DNA of 64,000 bases, from the NCBI GenBank assembly GCA_902535175.1, contig CACASR010000001.1, positions 62,001-126,000 of the forward strand, given 5' to 3'. Below the pieces are notes generated by a model. That model had not been told where the DNA came from. It did no database searches and worked only from the letters and a program-made list of their open reading frames with translations. The stretch is from an uncultured Prochlorococcus sp. (lineage in GTDB: Bacteria > Cyanobacteriota > Cyanobacteriia > PCC-6307 > Cyanobiaceae). How positions within the stretch are numbered: position 1 is the first letter of the stretch; the number at the start of each line of letters is the position of its first letter. This document shows, piece after piece, positions 49,323 through 58,538 of the stretch. A program made the translations under genes and the position numbers.

Positions 49323-50909
49323 ATGACAAAAGTTCTCATTACAGATCCAATTGATCAAACAGGAATCGATATTCTTTCACAAGTTGCTCAAGTTGATCAG
49401 AAGATAGGAATCTCAGACTCTGAGTTGGCTTCCATTATTAAAGATTATGATGCTTTAATGATTCGATCTGGAACTCAAGTGACTGAAGAGATTATTAACT
49501 CTTCAAGTAAACTGAGAATTATTGGAAGAGCCGGAGTTGGAGTCGATAATGTAGATGTTAAGGCTGCTACACAAAAAGGAGTTCTTGTTGTTAATTCTCC
49601 AGGGGGTAACACAATAGCTGCTGCTGAGCATACTATAGCTATGATGTTGGCTTTATCTAGACATATTCCAATTGCTAACAGTAGTACTTTGTCAGGTAAA
49701 TGGGAAAGAAAGAAATTTGTTGGTAATGAGCTTTATAAGAAAAAATTAGGAGTAGTAGGTTTAGGAAAAATTGGCGCTCATGTAGCGAAAGTTGCTAATG
49801 CATTAGGAATGGAAGTTTACGGATATGATCCCTTTGTTTCAACTGAAAGAGCTCAACAAATACAAGTTAAACTATCTGAACTAGAGGATTTATTCAAACA
49901 ATCCGATTATGTAACTTTGCATTTGCCTCGCACACCAGAGACAGAGAATTTGGTAAATATAGATGTCCTCAAAAGTATGAAAAGTAGCGCAAAATTAATT
50001 AATTGTGCTCGAGGAGGCTTAATTGACGAAGAAGCATTAGCAGAAGCTTTAAATAAATCATTGATTGCAGGTGCTGCAATAGACGTCTTTTCAAAAGAAC
50101 CTTTGGAATCTAATTCACCACTTTTGAAGGTTGAAAAGAATCTTATTCTTACCCCTCACTTAGGAGCATCTACTCGCGAAGCACAAGAAAATGTAGCAGT
50201 TGATGTTGCAGAACAAATAAGAGATGTCTTACTTGGTTTATCTGCTAGAACTGCAGTAAATATTCCAGGTTTGAGCCCTGACATTATGGATAGTCTAAAA
50301 CCTCATTTGCAGTTGGCTGAAACAATGGGTCTTCTTATAAGCCAGCTTTCAGGTGGACAGATACAGAAACTAGAAGTAAAGCTTCAAGGTGAATTTGTTC
50401 AACATCCTTCTCAGCCATTAATAATAGCTAGTCTAAAAGGACTTCTAAGTAAAGCTTTGGGAGATAGGATTAATTATGTGAATGCTTCGCTAGAAGCAGA
50501 TTCAAGAGGTATTTCAGTGGTCGAGAATAAAGATGAGGCAAGACCTGAATTTGCTAGTGGATCGCTTCAGTTAACCACCTATGGAGATAATGGCGACCAT
50601 AGTGTAGCAGGAAGCATTTTTGCTGATGGGGAATTAAGAATTATTAGTATTGATCAATACCCAGTTAATGTATCTCCAAGCAGATATATGTTGGTTACTA
50701 GGCATAGAGATATGCCAGGCATTATTGGCAAGCTCGGGTCTTTATTAGGTAGCAACAATGTAAATATTGCCTCAATGCAAGTTGGGCGCAAAATTGTTAG
50801 AGGGGAAGCTGTAATGGTTCTAAGTATTGATGATCCAATACCTAATAAGTTGCTTGATACCATTATTGAAGTAGATGGGATTACAAACGCTAATCCAGTT
50901 ACTTTATGA
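49323..50909 (+). CDS. serA: D-3-phosphoglycerate dehydrogenase
   Basis: 528 residues, long-form SerA. Substrate domain with RSGTQVTEE; NAD domain GVVGLGKIGAHVA; catalytic region INCARGGLIDEEAL and LTPHLGASTREAQENVA (His/Glu); intervening ASB domain; C-terminal ACT domain (MPGIIGKLGSLLGSNNVNIASMQVGR). First enzyme of phosphorylated serine synthesis. Followed 18 nt later by prmA. Confidence 0.95.
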   Translation: MTKVLITDPIDQTGIDILSQVAQVDQKIGISDSELASIIKDYDALMIRSGTQVTEEIINSSSKLRIIGRAGVGVDNVDVKAATQKGVLVVNSPGGNTIAAAEHTIAMMLALSRHIPIANSSTLSGKWERKKFVGNELYKKKLGVVGLGKIGAHVAKVANALGMEVYGYDPFVSTERAQQIQVKLSELEDLFKQSDYVTLHLPRTPETENLVNIDVLKSMKSSAKLINCARGGLIDEEALAEALNKSLIAGAAIDVFSKEPLESNSPLLKVEKNLILTPHLGASTREAQENVAVDVAEQIRDVLLGLSARTAVNIPGLSPDIMDSLKPHLQLAETMGLLISQLSGGQIQKLEVKLQGEFVQHPSQPLIIASLKGLLSKALGDRINYVNASLEADSRGISVVENKDEARPEFASGSLQLTTYGDNGDHSVAGSIFADGELRIISIDQYPVNVSPSRYMLVTRHRDMPGIIGKLGSLLGSNNVNIASMQVGRKIVRGEAVMVLSIDDPIPNKLLDTIIEVDGITNANPVTL

Positions 50910-50927
50910 AGAGGCTTTTCCTAGTTA

Positions 50928-51839
50928 ATGGAAACTAAAGATTGGTATAAACTAACTTTTCTGATAGAAAGTGATTCTGAAGAAATTATTATTTGGAAAT
51001 TAAATGAGCTGGGAATATTTAGTTTTTCATTTGAATATTTAATTAAAAATGAAAATAAAAAAGAAGTGAATATATGGCTTCCAATTGATGATTGGAGCGA
51101 GAGTTCTAGAAGTGGTTTTGAAAAAATAATTAGCAAACTTCTAAACATTAATGCACCTAACAATCAATTTTTTGACTGGCGTATTATTAAAGAGGAGGAT
51201 TGGTTAACACGCTGGAAGAAATATTGGGCTCCTGAATTAGTAGGAAATCATTTTTTAATATTGCCTTGTTGGATAAATCAAAATGAAAAATTTAAAGATA
51301 AACAAATTATAAAAATTGATCCTGGAGCAGCATTTGGTACAGGAAGTCACCCTTCAACTTATCTTTGCTTGGAAAAAATGGAGAATATTTTATTTACTGA
51401 CAAAAAGGTATTAGATATCGGTAGTGGTAGCGGGATTTTGAGTGTCGCTGCAAGATTACTTGGTGCTAAAGAGGTTTCTGCAGTGGATAATGATTATTTA
51501 GCTATAAATTCAACTAACTCCAATTTTCAACTAAATTTTGGTAATTTAAAAAACTTAAATACATATTTGGGAGCTTTTAATGAGGTAATTTTAAAAAACA
51601 AACTCAAGCAATTTGATTTTGTTTTATGCAATATTCTTGCTGAAGTAATAAAAGAAATGATTCCAAATATTTATAAGTGCTTGAGAAATAATGGGAAAGT
51701 CATTTTCAGTGGAATTCTGAATTCACAAAAAGATGAAATTATAAAAATATTAATTCAGAATGACTTGAAATTATTGGATGTATCAACTAGAAAAGATTGG
51801 GTATGCATTTCTGCGCAGAAAACCAGCCAATCAACCTAA
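50928..51839 (+). CDS. prmA: Ribosomal protein L11 methyltransferase
   Basis: 303 residues. [21 protein letters not shown] and [23 protein letters not shown] are the PrmA signatures, plus [12 protein letters not shown] (N-I-L-A). Trimethylates L11 using SAM. N-terminal substrate-recognition domain about 1-100. Same strand and short spacing after serA. Confidence 0.93.
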   Translation: METKDWYKLTFLIESDSEEIIIWKLNELGIFSFSFEYLIKNENKKEVNIWLPIDDWSESSRSGFEKIISKLLNINAPNNQFFDWRIIKEEDWLTRWKKYWAPELVGNHFLILPCWINQNEKFKDKQIIKIDPGAAFGTGSHPSTYLCLEKMENILFTDKKVLDIGSGSGILSVAARLLGAKEVSAVDNDYLAINSTNSNFQLNFGNLKNLNTYLGAFNEVILKNKLKQFDFVLCNILAEVIKEMIPNIYKCLRNNGKVIFSGILNSQKDEIIKILIQNDLKLLDVSTRKDWVCISAQKTSQST

Positions 51840-51973
51840 GTATAAGTTTTTCTTATACATACTCTTTCATACATTTTATTGTTTCATTTTTTACTTCAAA
51901 ATCTCACATATCAACCAAATCGATGTTAAAAATGTATTTGATAGGTATTAATTACCAACAATTTTTTATTTAA

Positions 51974-52273
51974 ATGGCTTCTTACAAAGTTACTCTCATC
52001 AGCGAAGGTGAAGGCCTCAATTCAACTATTGAAGTACCTGATGACCAATACATCCTCGATGCGGCTGAAGAACAAGGTATCGACCTTCCTTATTCCTGTA
52101 GAGCTGGAGCATGTTCAACATGTGCTGGAAAAGTTACTTCAGGTAGTGTTGATCAATCAGATCAAAGTTTCTTGGATGATGACCAACTAGAAGCTGGTTT
52201 TGTTCTTACTTGTGTTGCTTATCCAACATCTGACGTAACAATTACAACTCATGCTGAGGAAGAATTGTACTAA
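51974..52273 (+). CDS. petF: [2Fe-2S] plant-type ferredoxin
   Basis: 99 residues. Iron ligands in [13 protein letters not shown] and TCVAYP (C-x4-C-x2-C...C). Soluble acidic electron carrier from photosystem I to FNR, nitrite reductase, desaturases and others. Own promoter region upstream and a strong terminator downstream. Confidence 0.95.
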   Translation: MASYKVTLISEGEGLNSTIEVPDDQYILDAAEEQGIDLPYSCRAGACSTCAGKVTSGSVDQSDQSFLDDDQLEAGFVLTCVAYPTSDVTITTHAEEELY

Positions 52274-52317
52274 TTATAAAAATTTAACTTTTCTAAGTTG
52301 ATTATTGATTATTTCTC

Positions 52318-52350
52318 TGCCACCCTCTATAAAGGTGGCTTTTTTTTGTA
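52318..52350 (+). terminator. Rho-independent terminator after ferredoxin
   Basis: GCCACC-CTCTATAAA-GGTGGC followed by TTTTTTTT. Confidence 0.85.
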
Positions 52351-52351
52351 A

Positions 52352-52720
52352 ATGGATAAATTTGAATTTTTCAAGACTGGCAGCGTTCAATCAAGTTATG
52401 GAGGTCAGTATAGTTATAAGGTAATTGGACCATGTTGCAGGCTTTATGATAGGGAAGAGTTACCTTGGCCCTGTTCAAGGCTAGCTTGGAGAAGTAAAGA
52501 GCCTAGTTGGAGAAGAATAGGGTCTAGGTTCGTTGCGGATATGGCTTCAAGAAAATGCCCATCTTACTCAGTAGAGATTTTGGAGCCTGGATCAAAACCT
52601 GTTGAGACAGTTATAACTCTTTTTTCAAAGAAATTTTCTTCTGATATACAAGAATGGTGGTACAGCAAAAAGCCAGCCTCAAGGAAGCCTGGCAATATCT
52701 ACCCATATGAAGTTAATTAG
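52352..52720 (+). CDS. Hypothetical protein
   Basis: 122 residues, soluble, rich in Trp, Arg, Ser and Pro: YKVIGPCCRLYDREELPWPCSRLAWRSKEPSWRRIGSRF; ends PASRKPGNIYPYEV. No membrane segment. Looks conserved by composition; no family recognised. Starts 2 nt after the terminator hairpin. Confidence 0.6.
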   Translation: MDKFEFFKTGSVQSSYGGQYSYKVIGPCCRLYDREELPWPCSRLAWRSKEPSWRRIGSRFVADMASRKCPSYSVEILEPGSKPVETVITLFSKKFSSDIQEWWYSKKPASRKPGNIYPYEVN

Positions 52721-52728
52721 ATTGAATA

Positions 52729-53268
52729 TTAGGCTTTTGGTTTAGGAGGTGTGTAACCTTTTAAGCCAGAACATTCTAGGCTATCGGCTGTATTTACTCC
52801 TGTCTGTGAATTAGTACCTGTTGCTCTCTCGCAAAGTGATTTTCTTGTCTTTAAATCAAGGTTTGCGTCAGTAAAGTCTGCTCCATCAATAATTGCACCA
52901 TCAAAAACACTTTTCATTAGCTCACCATTAGTGAGATTCGCATCTGTAAAATCAGCATTATCAAAGCGTGTTGCATATGCAATAAGGTCCTTCATATTGG
53001 CTCCTTTAAAACTAGAGTTTTTTGCAGTTGTTACACTCATGTATGCGCCTTGAAGATTAGCTTCTCCTAAATCTTGATTAGATAAATCATATTTAACATA
53101 TTCAGTATTATGCAGGTCGGCACCGTGAAGATCATCTTTTAGTACGTCAACTGATGAAGGATCACTAGGATAAAGCGCATTTGCAGAGATTGGATTAATG
53201 AGTAAACCAATAATTAACGGAAGAAAAATAAATAGTCTTTTTAAAGACTTATGTAGTGATGAAAACAT
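52729..53268 (-). CDS. Secreted pentapeptide-repeat protein
   Basis: 179 residues from the ATG at 53268, chosen because it gives a compact signal peptide (SLKRLFIFLPLIIGLLINPISANA); the track start adds 21 residues. Repeats of the A(D/N)LxN form: LSNQDLGEANLQGAYM, GANMKDLIAYATRFDNADFTDANLTNGELM, DGADFTDANL. Forms a right-handed quadrilateral helix, probably in the thylakoid lumen or periplasm. Confidence 0.85.
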   Translation of the reverse strand: MFSSLHKSLKRLFIFLPLIIGLLINPISANALYPSDPSSVDVLKDDLHGADLHNTEYVKYDLSNQDLGEANLQGAYMSVTTAKNSSFKGANMKDLIAYATRFDNADFTDANLTNGELMKSVFDGAIIDGADFTDANLDLKTRKSLCERATGTNSQTGVNTADSLECSGLKGYTPPKPKA

Positions 53269-53363
53269 AGAAACCATTTCGATCAACATCAATATAGAAA
53301 ACCTATGACTATTATTCCATGGGTTGGTCATTTGCGACCCTTCTTCTCACGAACTGTTGCAGT

Positions 53364-54302
53364 TTATTTTATTTCTGCCGTTAGAAAATCTTTTGCAAGT
53401 TCAGTATTCGGAAAGACTTTTTGAGCCTCTTTAAGCAAATCGCTTGGCGTGATTGCATTTTTATTGGTGTATCTTGGACTTAAATGAGTAATAATTAATT
53501 TTTTTGTGTTAGATAATAATGCTGTTTTGGCAGCCATAATTGTTGTGGAATGTAATTTTTCGTAGGCCATGCTTTCATCCTCCTCTGAAAAAGTCGATTC
53601 ATGTACTAGTAAATCGGCATTTTTTGATAGTGAAACAGCTGATTCGCTAAATACTGTATCTGTGCAATAAACAAAACTTTCACCTTTTCTAGGAGGTCCA
53701 CAGAATTCTTTCCCATCGAATGTCCTACCATCCGCTAATACGACTTTTTTACCTTGTTGCAGTTCTGAATAAATTGGTCCAGGTGCTATTTTTAGAGACT
53801 CTGCTTTTTTGATATCAAATATACCTGGTTTATCTTTTTCACTTACCCTATAACCATAAGCAGGTATTTTATGTTTAAGGCAGGCACAATTTACTTTTAT
53901 TTTGTTGTTTTCAAATAGGATTTTATTTTCTGATGCAAAATTTTCAACTTCCACAAAATTTAATGGGAAAGACAATTTGCAAAAACTACTTTTAAGTGCT
54001 GAATTTATAAAACTTCGCAACCCTGAAGGACCGTAAATTTGAATACCCTCACTATTTCCTGATAAACCTAAGGTAGCTAAAAGTCCAGGCAAACCATAAA
54101 TATGATCACCATGCATATGAGTAATAAATATTTTCTTGATTTGTGAAGATTTAATATTGCTTTTCATTATTTGATGTTGCGTTCCTTCTCCGCAATCAAA
54201 AAGCCAAACTTCTGATGACTGTGATAATTTAAGTGCTAGGGAAGAAACATTTCTCGTTAAGGATGGGACACCTGAGCTTGTTCCTAAGAAGGTGATATTC
54301 AC
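53364..54302 (-). CDS. rnz: Ribonuclease Z
   Basis: 312 residues. Metallo-beta-lactamase fold with ITHMHGDHIYGLPGLL (HxHxDH), FLGTSSGVP start, VYCTDT and HESTF ... HSTTIMAA and ITHLSPRY. Cuts tRNA precursors 3' of the discriminator base. Divergent from the SpoIID gene. Confidence 0.94.
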   Translation of the reverse strand: MNITFLGTSSGVPSLTRNVSSLALKLSQSSEVWLFDCGEGTQHQIMKSNIKSSQIKKIFITHMHGDHIYGLPGLLATLGLSGNSEGIQIYGPSGLRSFINSALKSSFCKLSFPLNFVEVENFASENKILFENNKIKVNCACLKHKIPAYGYRVSEKDKPGIFDIKKAESLKIAPGPIYSELQQGKKVVLADGRTFDGKEFCGPPRKGESFVYCTDTVFSESAVSLSKNADLLVHESTFSEEDESMAYEKLHSTTIMAAKTALLSNTKKLIITHLSPRYTNKNAITPSDLLKEAQKVFPNTELAKDFLTAEIK

Positions 54303-54375
54303 TTATTTATGATATTTTTATTGTTATATCTGGATTAAATTTAGACTTTTAGTCAAAATTAGGCAAATTAAGCAT

Positions 54376-55566
54376 TTGTTTTTAAACAAAGTGATACTTA
54401 AATTTAAAAATAACTATAGTAAATGCTGCCTGATAAGTATTTTATTTATTTGTGTTTTTCAGAGTGAAAGAGTTTTTGCTTCTAGAGAGCCAATAATTAG
54501 AGTTTTGATATCAAAGAGTAATAATTTAAGGATCAGATCGGATAGATCAATTCCTTTAACTATAGAGGGGAAATTATTTTCAAGTAAAAAAATAAAAGGC
54601 TTAACTTTGAAAAACGAGAAAAATAGAAAAATTTTATATTTTGATAAAAATAAACAAAAAAAATATGACTTAAAAAGTAATCAAAAATTTCAAGTTAGAT
54701 CTTCTGATGGAAGAGGTATATGGGTAGGTCAGAAGAGGTTTCCTGGTAAGCTTAATCTCTTTGTACTTGATTCTGAAATATTGGTAGTCAATGTTTTAGG
54801 AATAGAAAAATACCTAAGTAGTGTAGTGGGTTCAGAGATGCCAACAAAATGGCCTATTGAAGCGTTAAAGGCACAAGCAATTGCCTCTAGAACTTATGCC
54901 TTAAAGCAAAAGGGAAATAATTTATTTGATATAGATTCAACCCAGAAAAATCAAGTCTACAATGGCTTGGAGTCAAGAACTTATAAAACTATCAGAGCCG
55001 TTAAAAGTACAAGGTCTTTGATTTTAACTTATAAAAACAAATTAATTAATGCTTTATTTCATAGCAGCTCAGGAGGAATGACAGAAAATAGTGAAGATGT
55101 ATGGAAGAATAAATATCCATATTTATCAAGTGTGAAAGATTTTGATAAAAATAATCCAAAATTTAGATGGCAAAAAAAAATTTCGAGTAGTGAATTAATA
55201 AATCTATTTCCAAAGATTGGAGGTTTAAAAAATATAGAGATTATAGATATTACTAGAACAGGGAGGGTAAAAAATTTAAAACTTATTGGGGCTTATGGTT
55301 CTGATCAAATGTCTGGTGTAGCTTTCAGAAAAAGATTAGGCCTCAAAAGTAATTTTGTGAGATTTAAATTTTTTGAGGAAGAATTAAACAATGATTCTCC
55401 TATAAATAAAGGTTTGATAGTTTTTGGACAAGGATCAGGTCATGGAGTAGGAATGAGTCAGTGGGGGGCTAAATATTTGGCGTCTAGAGGCCAAAAAGCT
55501 GAAAGAATATTAAAGCATTTTTATAAGGGTGTGCAGATTAAACCTTTTAGAAAAGATTACCTATAG
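54376..55566 (+). CDS. SpoIID/LytB-domain protein
   Basis: 396 residues. N-terminal signal (CCLISILFICVFQSERVFA); a low-complexity Lys-rich region; SpoIID core with LGIEKYLSSVVGSEMPTKWPIEALKAQAIASRTYAL, the SSSGGMTENSEDVW block, and GQGSGHGVGMSQWGAKYLA at the end. Probably a periplasmic peptidoglycan-processing protein. Ends 3 nt from the convergent truB. Confidence 0.88.
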   Translation: MFLNKVILKFKNNYSKCCLISILFICVFQSERVFASREPIIRVLISKSNNLRIRSDRSIPLTIEGKLFSSKKIKGLTLKNEKNRKILYFDKNKQKKYDLKSNQKFQVRSSDGRGIWVGQKRFPGKLNLFVLDSEILVVNVLGIEKYLSSVVGSEMPTKWPIEALKAQAIASRTYALKQKGNNLFDIDSTQKNQVYNGLESRTYKTIRAVKSTRSLILTYKNKLINALFHSSSGGMTENSEDVWKNKYPYLSSVKDFDKNNPKFRWQKKISSSELINLFPKIGGLKNIEIIDITRTGRVKNLKLIGAYGSDQMSGVAFRKRLGLKSNFVRFKFFEEELNNDSPINKGLIVFGQGSGHGVGMSQWGAKYLASRGQKAERILKHFYKGVQIKPFRKDYL

Positions 55567-55569
55567 AAG

Positions 55570-56487
55570 TTATTTAGCATTAAGGACTAATTTTGGATTT
55601 ATGTTAGATTGCTCTTCATTTAAGAAACCTATCCCAAGTAGTATTTGTTTTTTATCTATTACTTTTATGGGTTTTTTGTAGTCAAAAGATTTGTTTTCCC
55701 GGAAGGAATTAATATCAACTCTAATTGATCTTCCTGTTTGCCAAAAATTGATTTGTTCTTCGTTACTTAAGACAAATGATGAAATGTGATTAAGAGCAGA
55801 AATTGTTGGAATAATGAAATTTTTCGAGTTTTTTTTACCTTTTTCGATATCAGATATCTTTATCGAGTTTTGTTCATCAAAGCCACAAGCTGAAATTCTT
55901 TTTAGTTGTAGAAGGCAACCCTCGGAATTAAGAATTTCTCCTAAATCTCTTGCAATTGCTCTTATGTATGTGCCAGCTGAACATTTGATTTTTATTTCTA
56001 TGATTCCGTTTATTTGGTCCCATTTCATTAAAGTAAGTTCGTCTATTTTTACTTCTCTTGGTGCTAATTCAAAAACTTCATTCCTGAATGATTTCTTATA
56101 AGCTCTCTCACCATTAACGTGCACACTAGATACTTTCGGCGGAATTTGTTTGATAATTCCTCTAAATCTATTTAAGTATTGATCTAATTTTTCATCACTG
56201 ATTTTAGGCCAACTTTTTTGATTAATTATTTCTCCGTGAATATCATCAGTGTTAGTTCTTATCCCTAATTTAATTTGTCCTATGTAAGTTTTACCCTGAG
56301 GGAGATATTGAATAAATCTTGTTGCACTGCCTATCGCGATTGGTAATATTCCTATAACTTCTGGGTCAAGAGTTCCTGTATGACCGACCTTTTTCGTATT
56401 AAGTAACTTCCTTATTTGTTTAACACAATCATGTGAAGTACATCCTTTATCTTTATTAATTACTAAGAATCCATCTTTAGTTTCCAT
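55570..56487 (-). CDS. truB: tRNA pseudouridine-55 synthase
   Basis: 305 residues. Motif [12 protein letters not shown], catalytic-Asp motif [15 protein letters not shown], then [14 protein letters not shown] and [15 protein letters not shown]. Forms pseudouridine 55 in the tRNA T-loop. The conserved core is intact; the C-terminal PUA-like part is short. Confidence 0.94.
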   Translation of the reverse strand: METKDGFLVINKDKGCTSHDCVKQIRKLLNTKKVGHTGTLDPEVIGILPIAIGSATRFIQYLPQGKTYIGQIKLGIRTNTDDIHGEIINQKSWPKISDEKLDQYLNRFRGIIKQIPPKVSSVHVNGERAYKKSFRNEVFELAPREVKIDELTLMKWDQINGIIEIKIKCSAGTYIRAIARDLGEILNSEGCLLQLKRISACGFDEQNSIKISDIEKGKKNSKNFIIPTISALNHISSFVLSNEEQINFWQTGRSIRVDINSFRENKSFDYKKPIKVIDKKQILLGIGFLNEEQSNINPKLVLNAK

Positions 56488-56563
56488 TTTTAATATTAAG
56501 AATACTTTGAGAAAGATTTATAACCATCCTATGATTTTGATATTGGAAATTTAGAGAAAAAAA

Positions 56564-57304
56564 TTGAAAAATAATAATTTTATTTTAAAAGAGTTTTTAG
56601 ACAATGCTTTTAATTTGAAATCACATTTAATGGAATACTTATCTATTAGAGAATGTGATTTAGATGGATTCCTAGCAAATGCAAAGATGAATTTAGCAAA
56701 TTCACATCCTGGAGATGCCTTGAATGATGTTTCAGATTTTTATACTGAAATAGTTGGAGATCGGCATGTAGCTGATTTAGCTGCTTGGCACATCACAAGC
56801 AAGGAATACATCGCTGATACTTTAAAACTTCAGCAGAGATTTTCTAGAGATTTGGTTTTAGATTTTGGAGGAGGTATTGGAACGCATGCCCTAGCTAATG
56901 CTATGTCTTCAAAAGTTCAGCATGTTTTTTTTGTAGATATTAATGAGACAAATAGAAACTTTGTTGAATACAGGGCTAAGAAATTAGGAGTCGAAAAAAA
57001 ACTTACTTTTTGCAAGACAATTAAAGACACACAAATATCTAAATTTGATACGATAGTTTGCCTAGATGTTTTGGAACATCTTGCTAATCCAGCTTCTCAA
57101 ATTGAGATTTTCAATGAGTTTATGGATCCTAATTCTATTGCTTTATTTAATTGGTATTTTTTTAAAGGAGAAAAAAATGAATATCCATTTCATATCGACG
57201 ATATTCAAATTGTTGAAAAGTTTTTTGAGACTCTTCAATCAAATTTTTTAGAAGTATTTCATCCAATTCTTATAACTACAAGGGCCTATAAGAAAATTAG
57301 ATAA
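56564..57304 (+). CDS. SAM-dependent methyltransferase, class I
   Basis: 246 residues from a TTG. SAM motif [18 protein letters not shown] with FFVDINE, and [16 protein letters not shown] as the post-I/IV region. Substrate unknown. The C-terminal stop overlaps rpmA's 3' end by 8 nt on the other strand. Confidence 0.8.
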   Translation: MKNNNFILKEFLDNAFNLKSHLMEYLSIRECDLDGFLANAKMNLANSHPGDALNDVSDFYTEIVGDRHVADLAAWHITSKEYIADTLKLQQRFSRDLVLDFGGGIGTHALANAMSSKVQHVFFVDINETNRNFVEYRAKKLGVEKKLTFCKTIKDTQISKFDTIVCLDVLEHLANPASQIEIFNEFMDPNSIALFNWYFFKGEKNEYPFHIDDIQIVEKFFETLQSNFLEVFHPILITTRAYKKIR

Positions 57305-57557
57305 CTATATTAACTCTTTTTCTATTTCTTAAGTTTCTTTTAATGCTTTCGAAACTTACCGTCCCTTCTTTAAGTGCAAAAAGGGTGTCATCTTTACCTT
57401 TTCCGACATTGATCCCAGGTAAAAAAGATGTACCTCTTTGGCGGATTAAAATTGATCCAGCAGTTACTTTTTCTCCACCATAAGCTTTTACGCCCAATCT
57501 TTTGGAATTTGAATCTCTTCCGTTTCTAGTAGAACCTGTTCCTTTTTTATGTGCCAT
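57297..57557 (-). CDS. rpmA: 50S ribosomal protein L27
   Basis: 86 residues. [24 protein letters not shown] start and [13 protein letters not shown] are the L27 signature near the peptidyl-transferase centre. Follows rplU by 9 nt. Confidence 0.97.
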   Translation of the reverse strand: MAHKKGTGSTRNGRDSNSKRLGVKAYGGEKVTAGSILIRQRGTSFLPGINVGKGKDDTLFALKEGTVSFESIKRNLRNRKRVNIVI

Positions 57558-57566
57558 TAGAAGTGT

Positions 57567-58010
57567 TTAATTTGTAGTTTTTTCGGATTTTGGTTTAGTT
57601 TCCTGTTTAACAGTTTCTTCCTTTTTAGAAGAAGACTTAAGAACACTCTTACCTTTCTTAATAGATTTTACCATAACTCTTGTAAGTTCTTGTCTATGAC
57701 CCATCTTTCTTCTTGTCTTTTTTTTGGGACGCATCTTGTATACAAGAATCTTCTTATCTCTTTTATGAGAGACAACTTCTAATTCAATTTTGGCGTCTTT
57801 AACGTAAGGTTTACCAATAGTTATAGACTCATTGTCCTTTAAAACTAAAACTTTTTCCAGTGTTATCTTGTCTTTCTCTTTTGCATTTAACCTGTCAATA
57901 TCATAGTATCTGTCAACTTCGAACCAAAATTGTTGACCTGAAGTTTCTGCTATTGCATACAATTCATTACTTTCAGAAGAATTGTTTGAGGTGTTTTTAG
58001 AATTTGTCAT
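57567..58010 (-). CDS. rplU: 50S ribosomal protein L21
   Basis: 147 residues, longer than the usual about 103 because of a Ser/Asn-rich N-terminus (TNSKNTSNNSSESNE) and a Lys-rich C-terminal tail. Core: YAIAETSGQQFWFEVDRYYDIDRL, ILVYKMRPKKKTRRKMGHRQELTRVMV. First gene of the rplU-rpmA operon, divergent from kaiB. Confidence 0.95.
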   Translation of the reverse strand: MTNSKNTSNNSSESNELYAIAETSGQQFWFEVDRYYDIDRLNAKEKDKITLEKVLVLKDNESITIGKPYVKDAKIELEVVSHKRDKKILVYKMRPKKKTRRKMGHRQELTRVMVKSIKKGKSVLKSSSKKEETVKQETKPKSEKTTN

Positions 58011-58153
58011 ATCTTAAAGACGCTATTAGGCTCAAATTAAAAATTTGATTAAGCCCAATAAGCAATCATAATAGTTTGTTTATTTTCTTATTTTGTAGTG
58101 TAATAAGTCAAGGGTTGTTTTAAATCTTTTATGTCTATTCAGGAACTATAACG

Positions 58154-58471
58154 ATGGCGGCAAGGAAAACATATATTTTAAAACTCTATGTTGCTGGAAA
58201 TACTCCTAATTCGATGAGAGCTTTAAATACCTTAAGAGAAATTTTAGATAATGAATTCAAGGGAGTTTATGCTTTGAAGGTTATTGATGTACTTAAGTAA
58301 CCACAACTTGCAGAAGAAGATAAAATTTTGGCCACTCCTACGTTAGCTAAAATTTTACCGCCACCAGTTAGGAAAATAATAGGTGATCTTTCAGATAGAG
58401 AAAAAGTTTTAATTGGTTTAGATCTTCTTTTTGATGAATTAACTGAAACTGAATATAGTGGAGATAAATAA
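58154..58471 (+). pseudogene. kaiB: Circadian clock protein KaiB with an in-frame stop codon
   Basis: ATG at 58154 gives [22 protein letters not shown]... up to VIDVLK, then TAA at 58298-58300. The frame resumes as [19 protein letters not shown] ... [20 protein letters not shown] to a stop at 58471, the normal 105-residue length. Where KaiB proteins read [11 protein letters not shown], the Asn codon is replaced by TAA. No other lesion is visible. A functional 48-residue product is unlikely. Sequencing error, recoding, or true loss are alternatives; two substitutions would be needed from AAT/AAC. Confidence 0.85.
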
Positions 58472-58538
58472 TATATATAAAACTTTAAATAAAAAAAATT
58501 CAAAATTTATTTTATTTTTGTTTAATTAGCACAAAACT

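Noticed and set aside
58010-58153. kaiA upstream of kaiB
   Set aside because: Only 143 nt separate rplU and kaiB; no ORF. Consistent with kaiA absence in Prochlorococcus.
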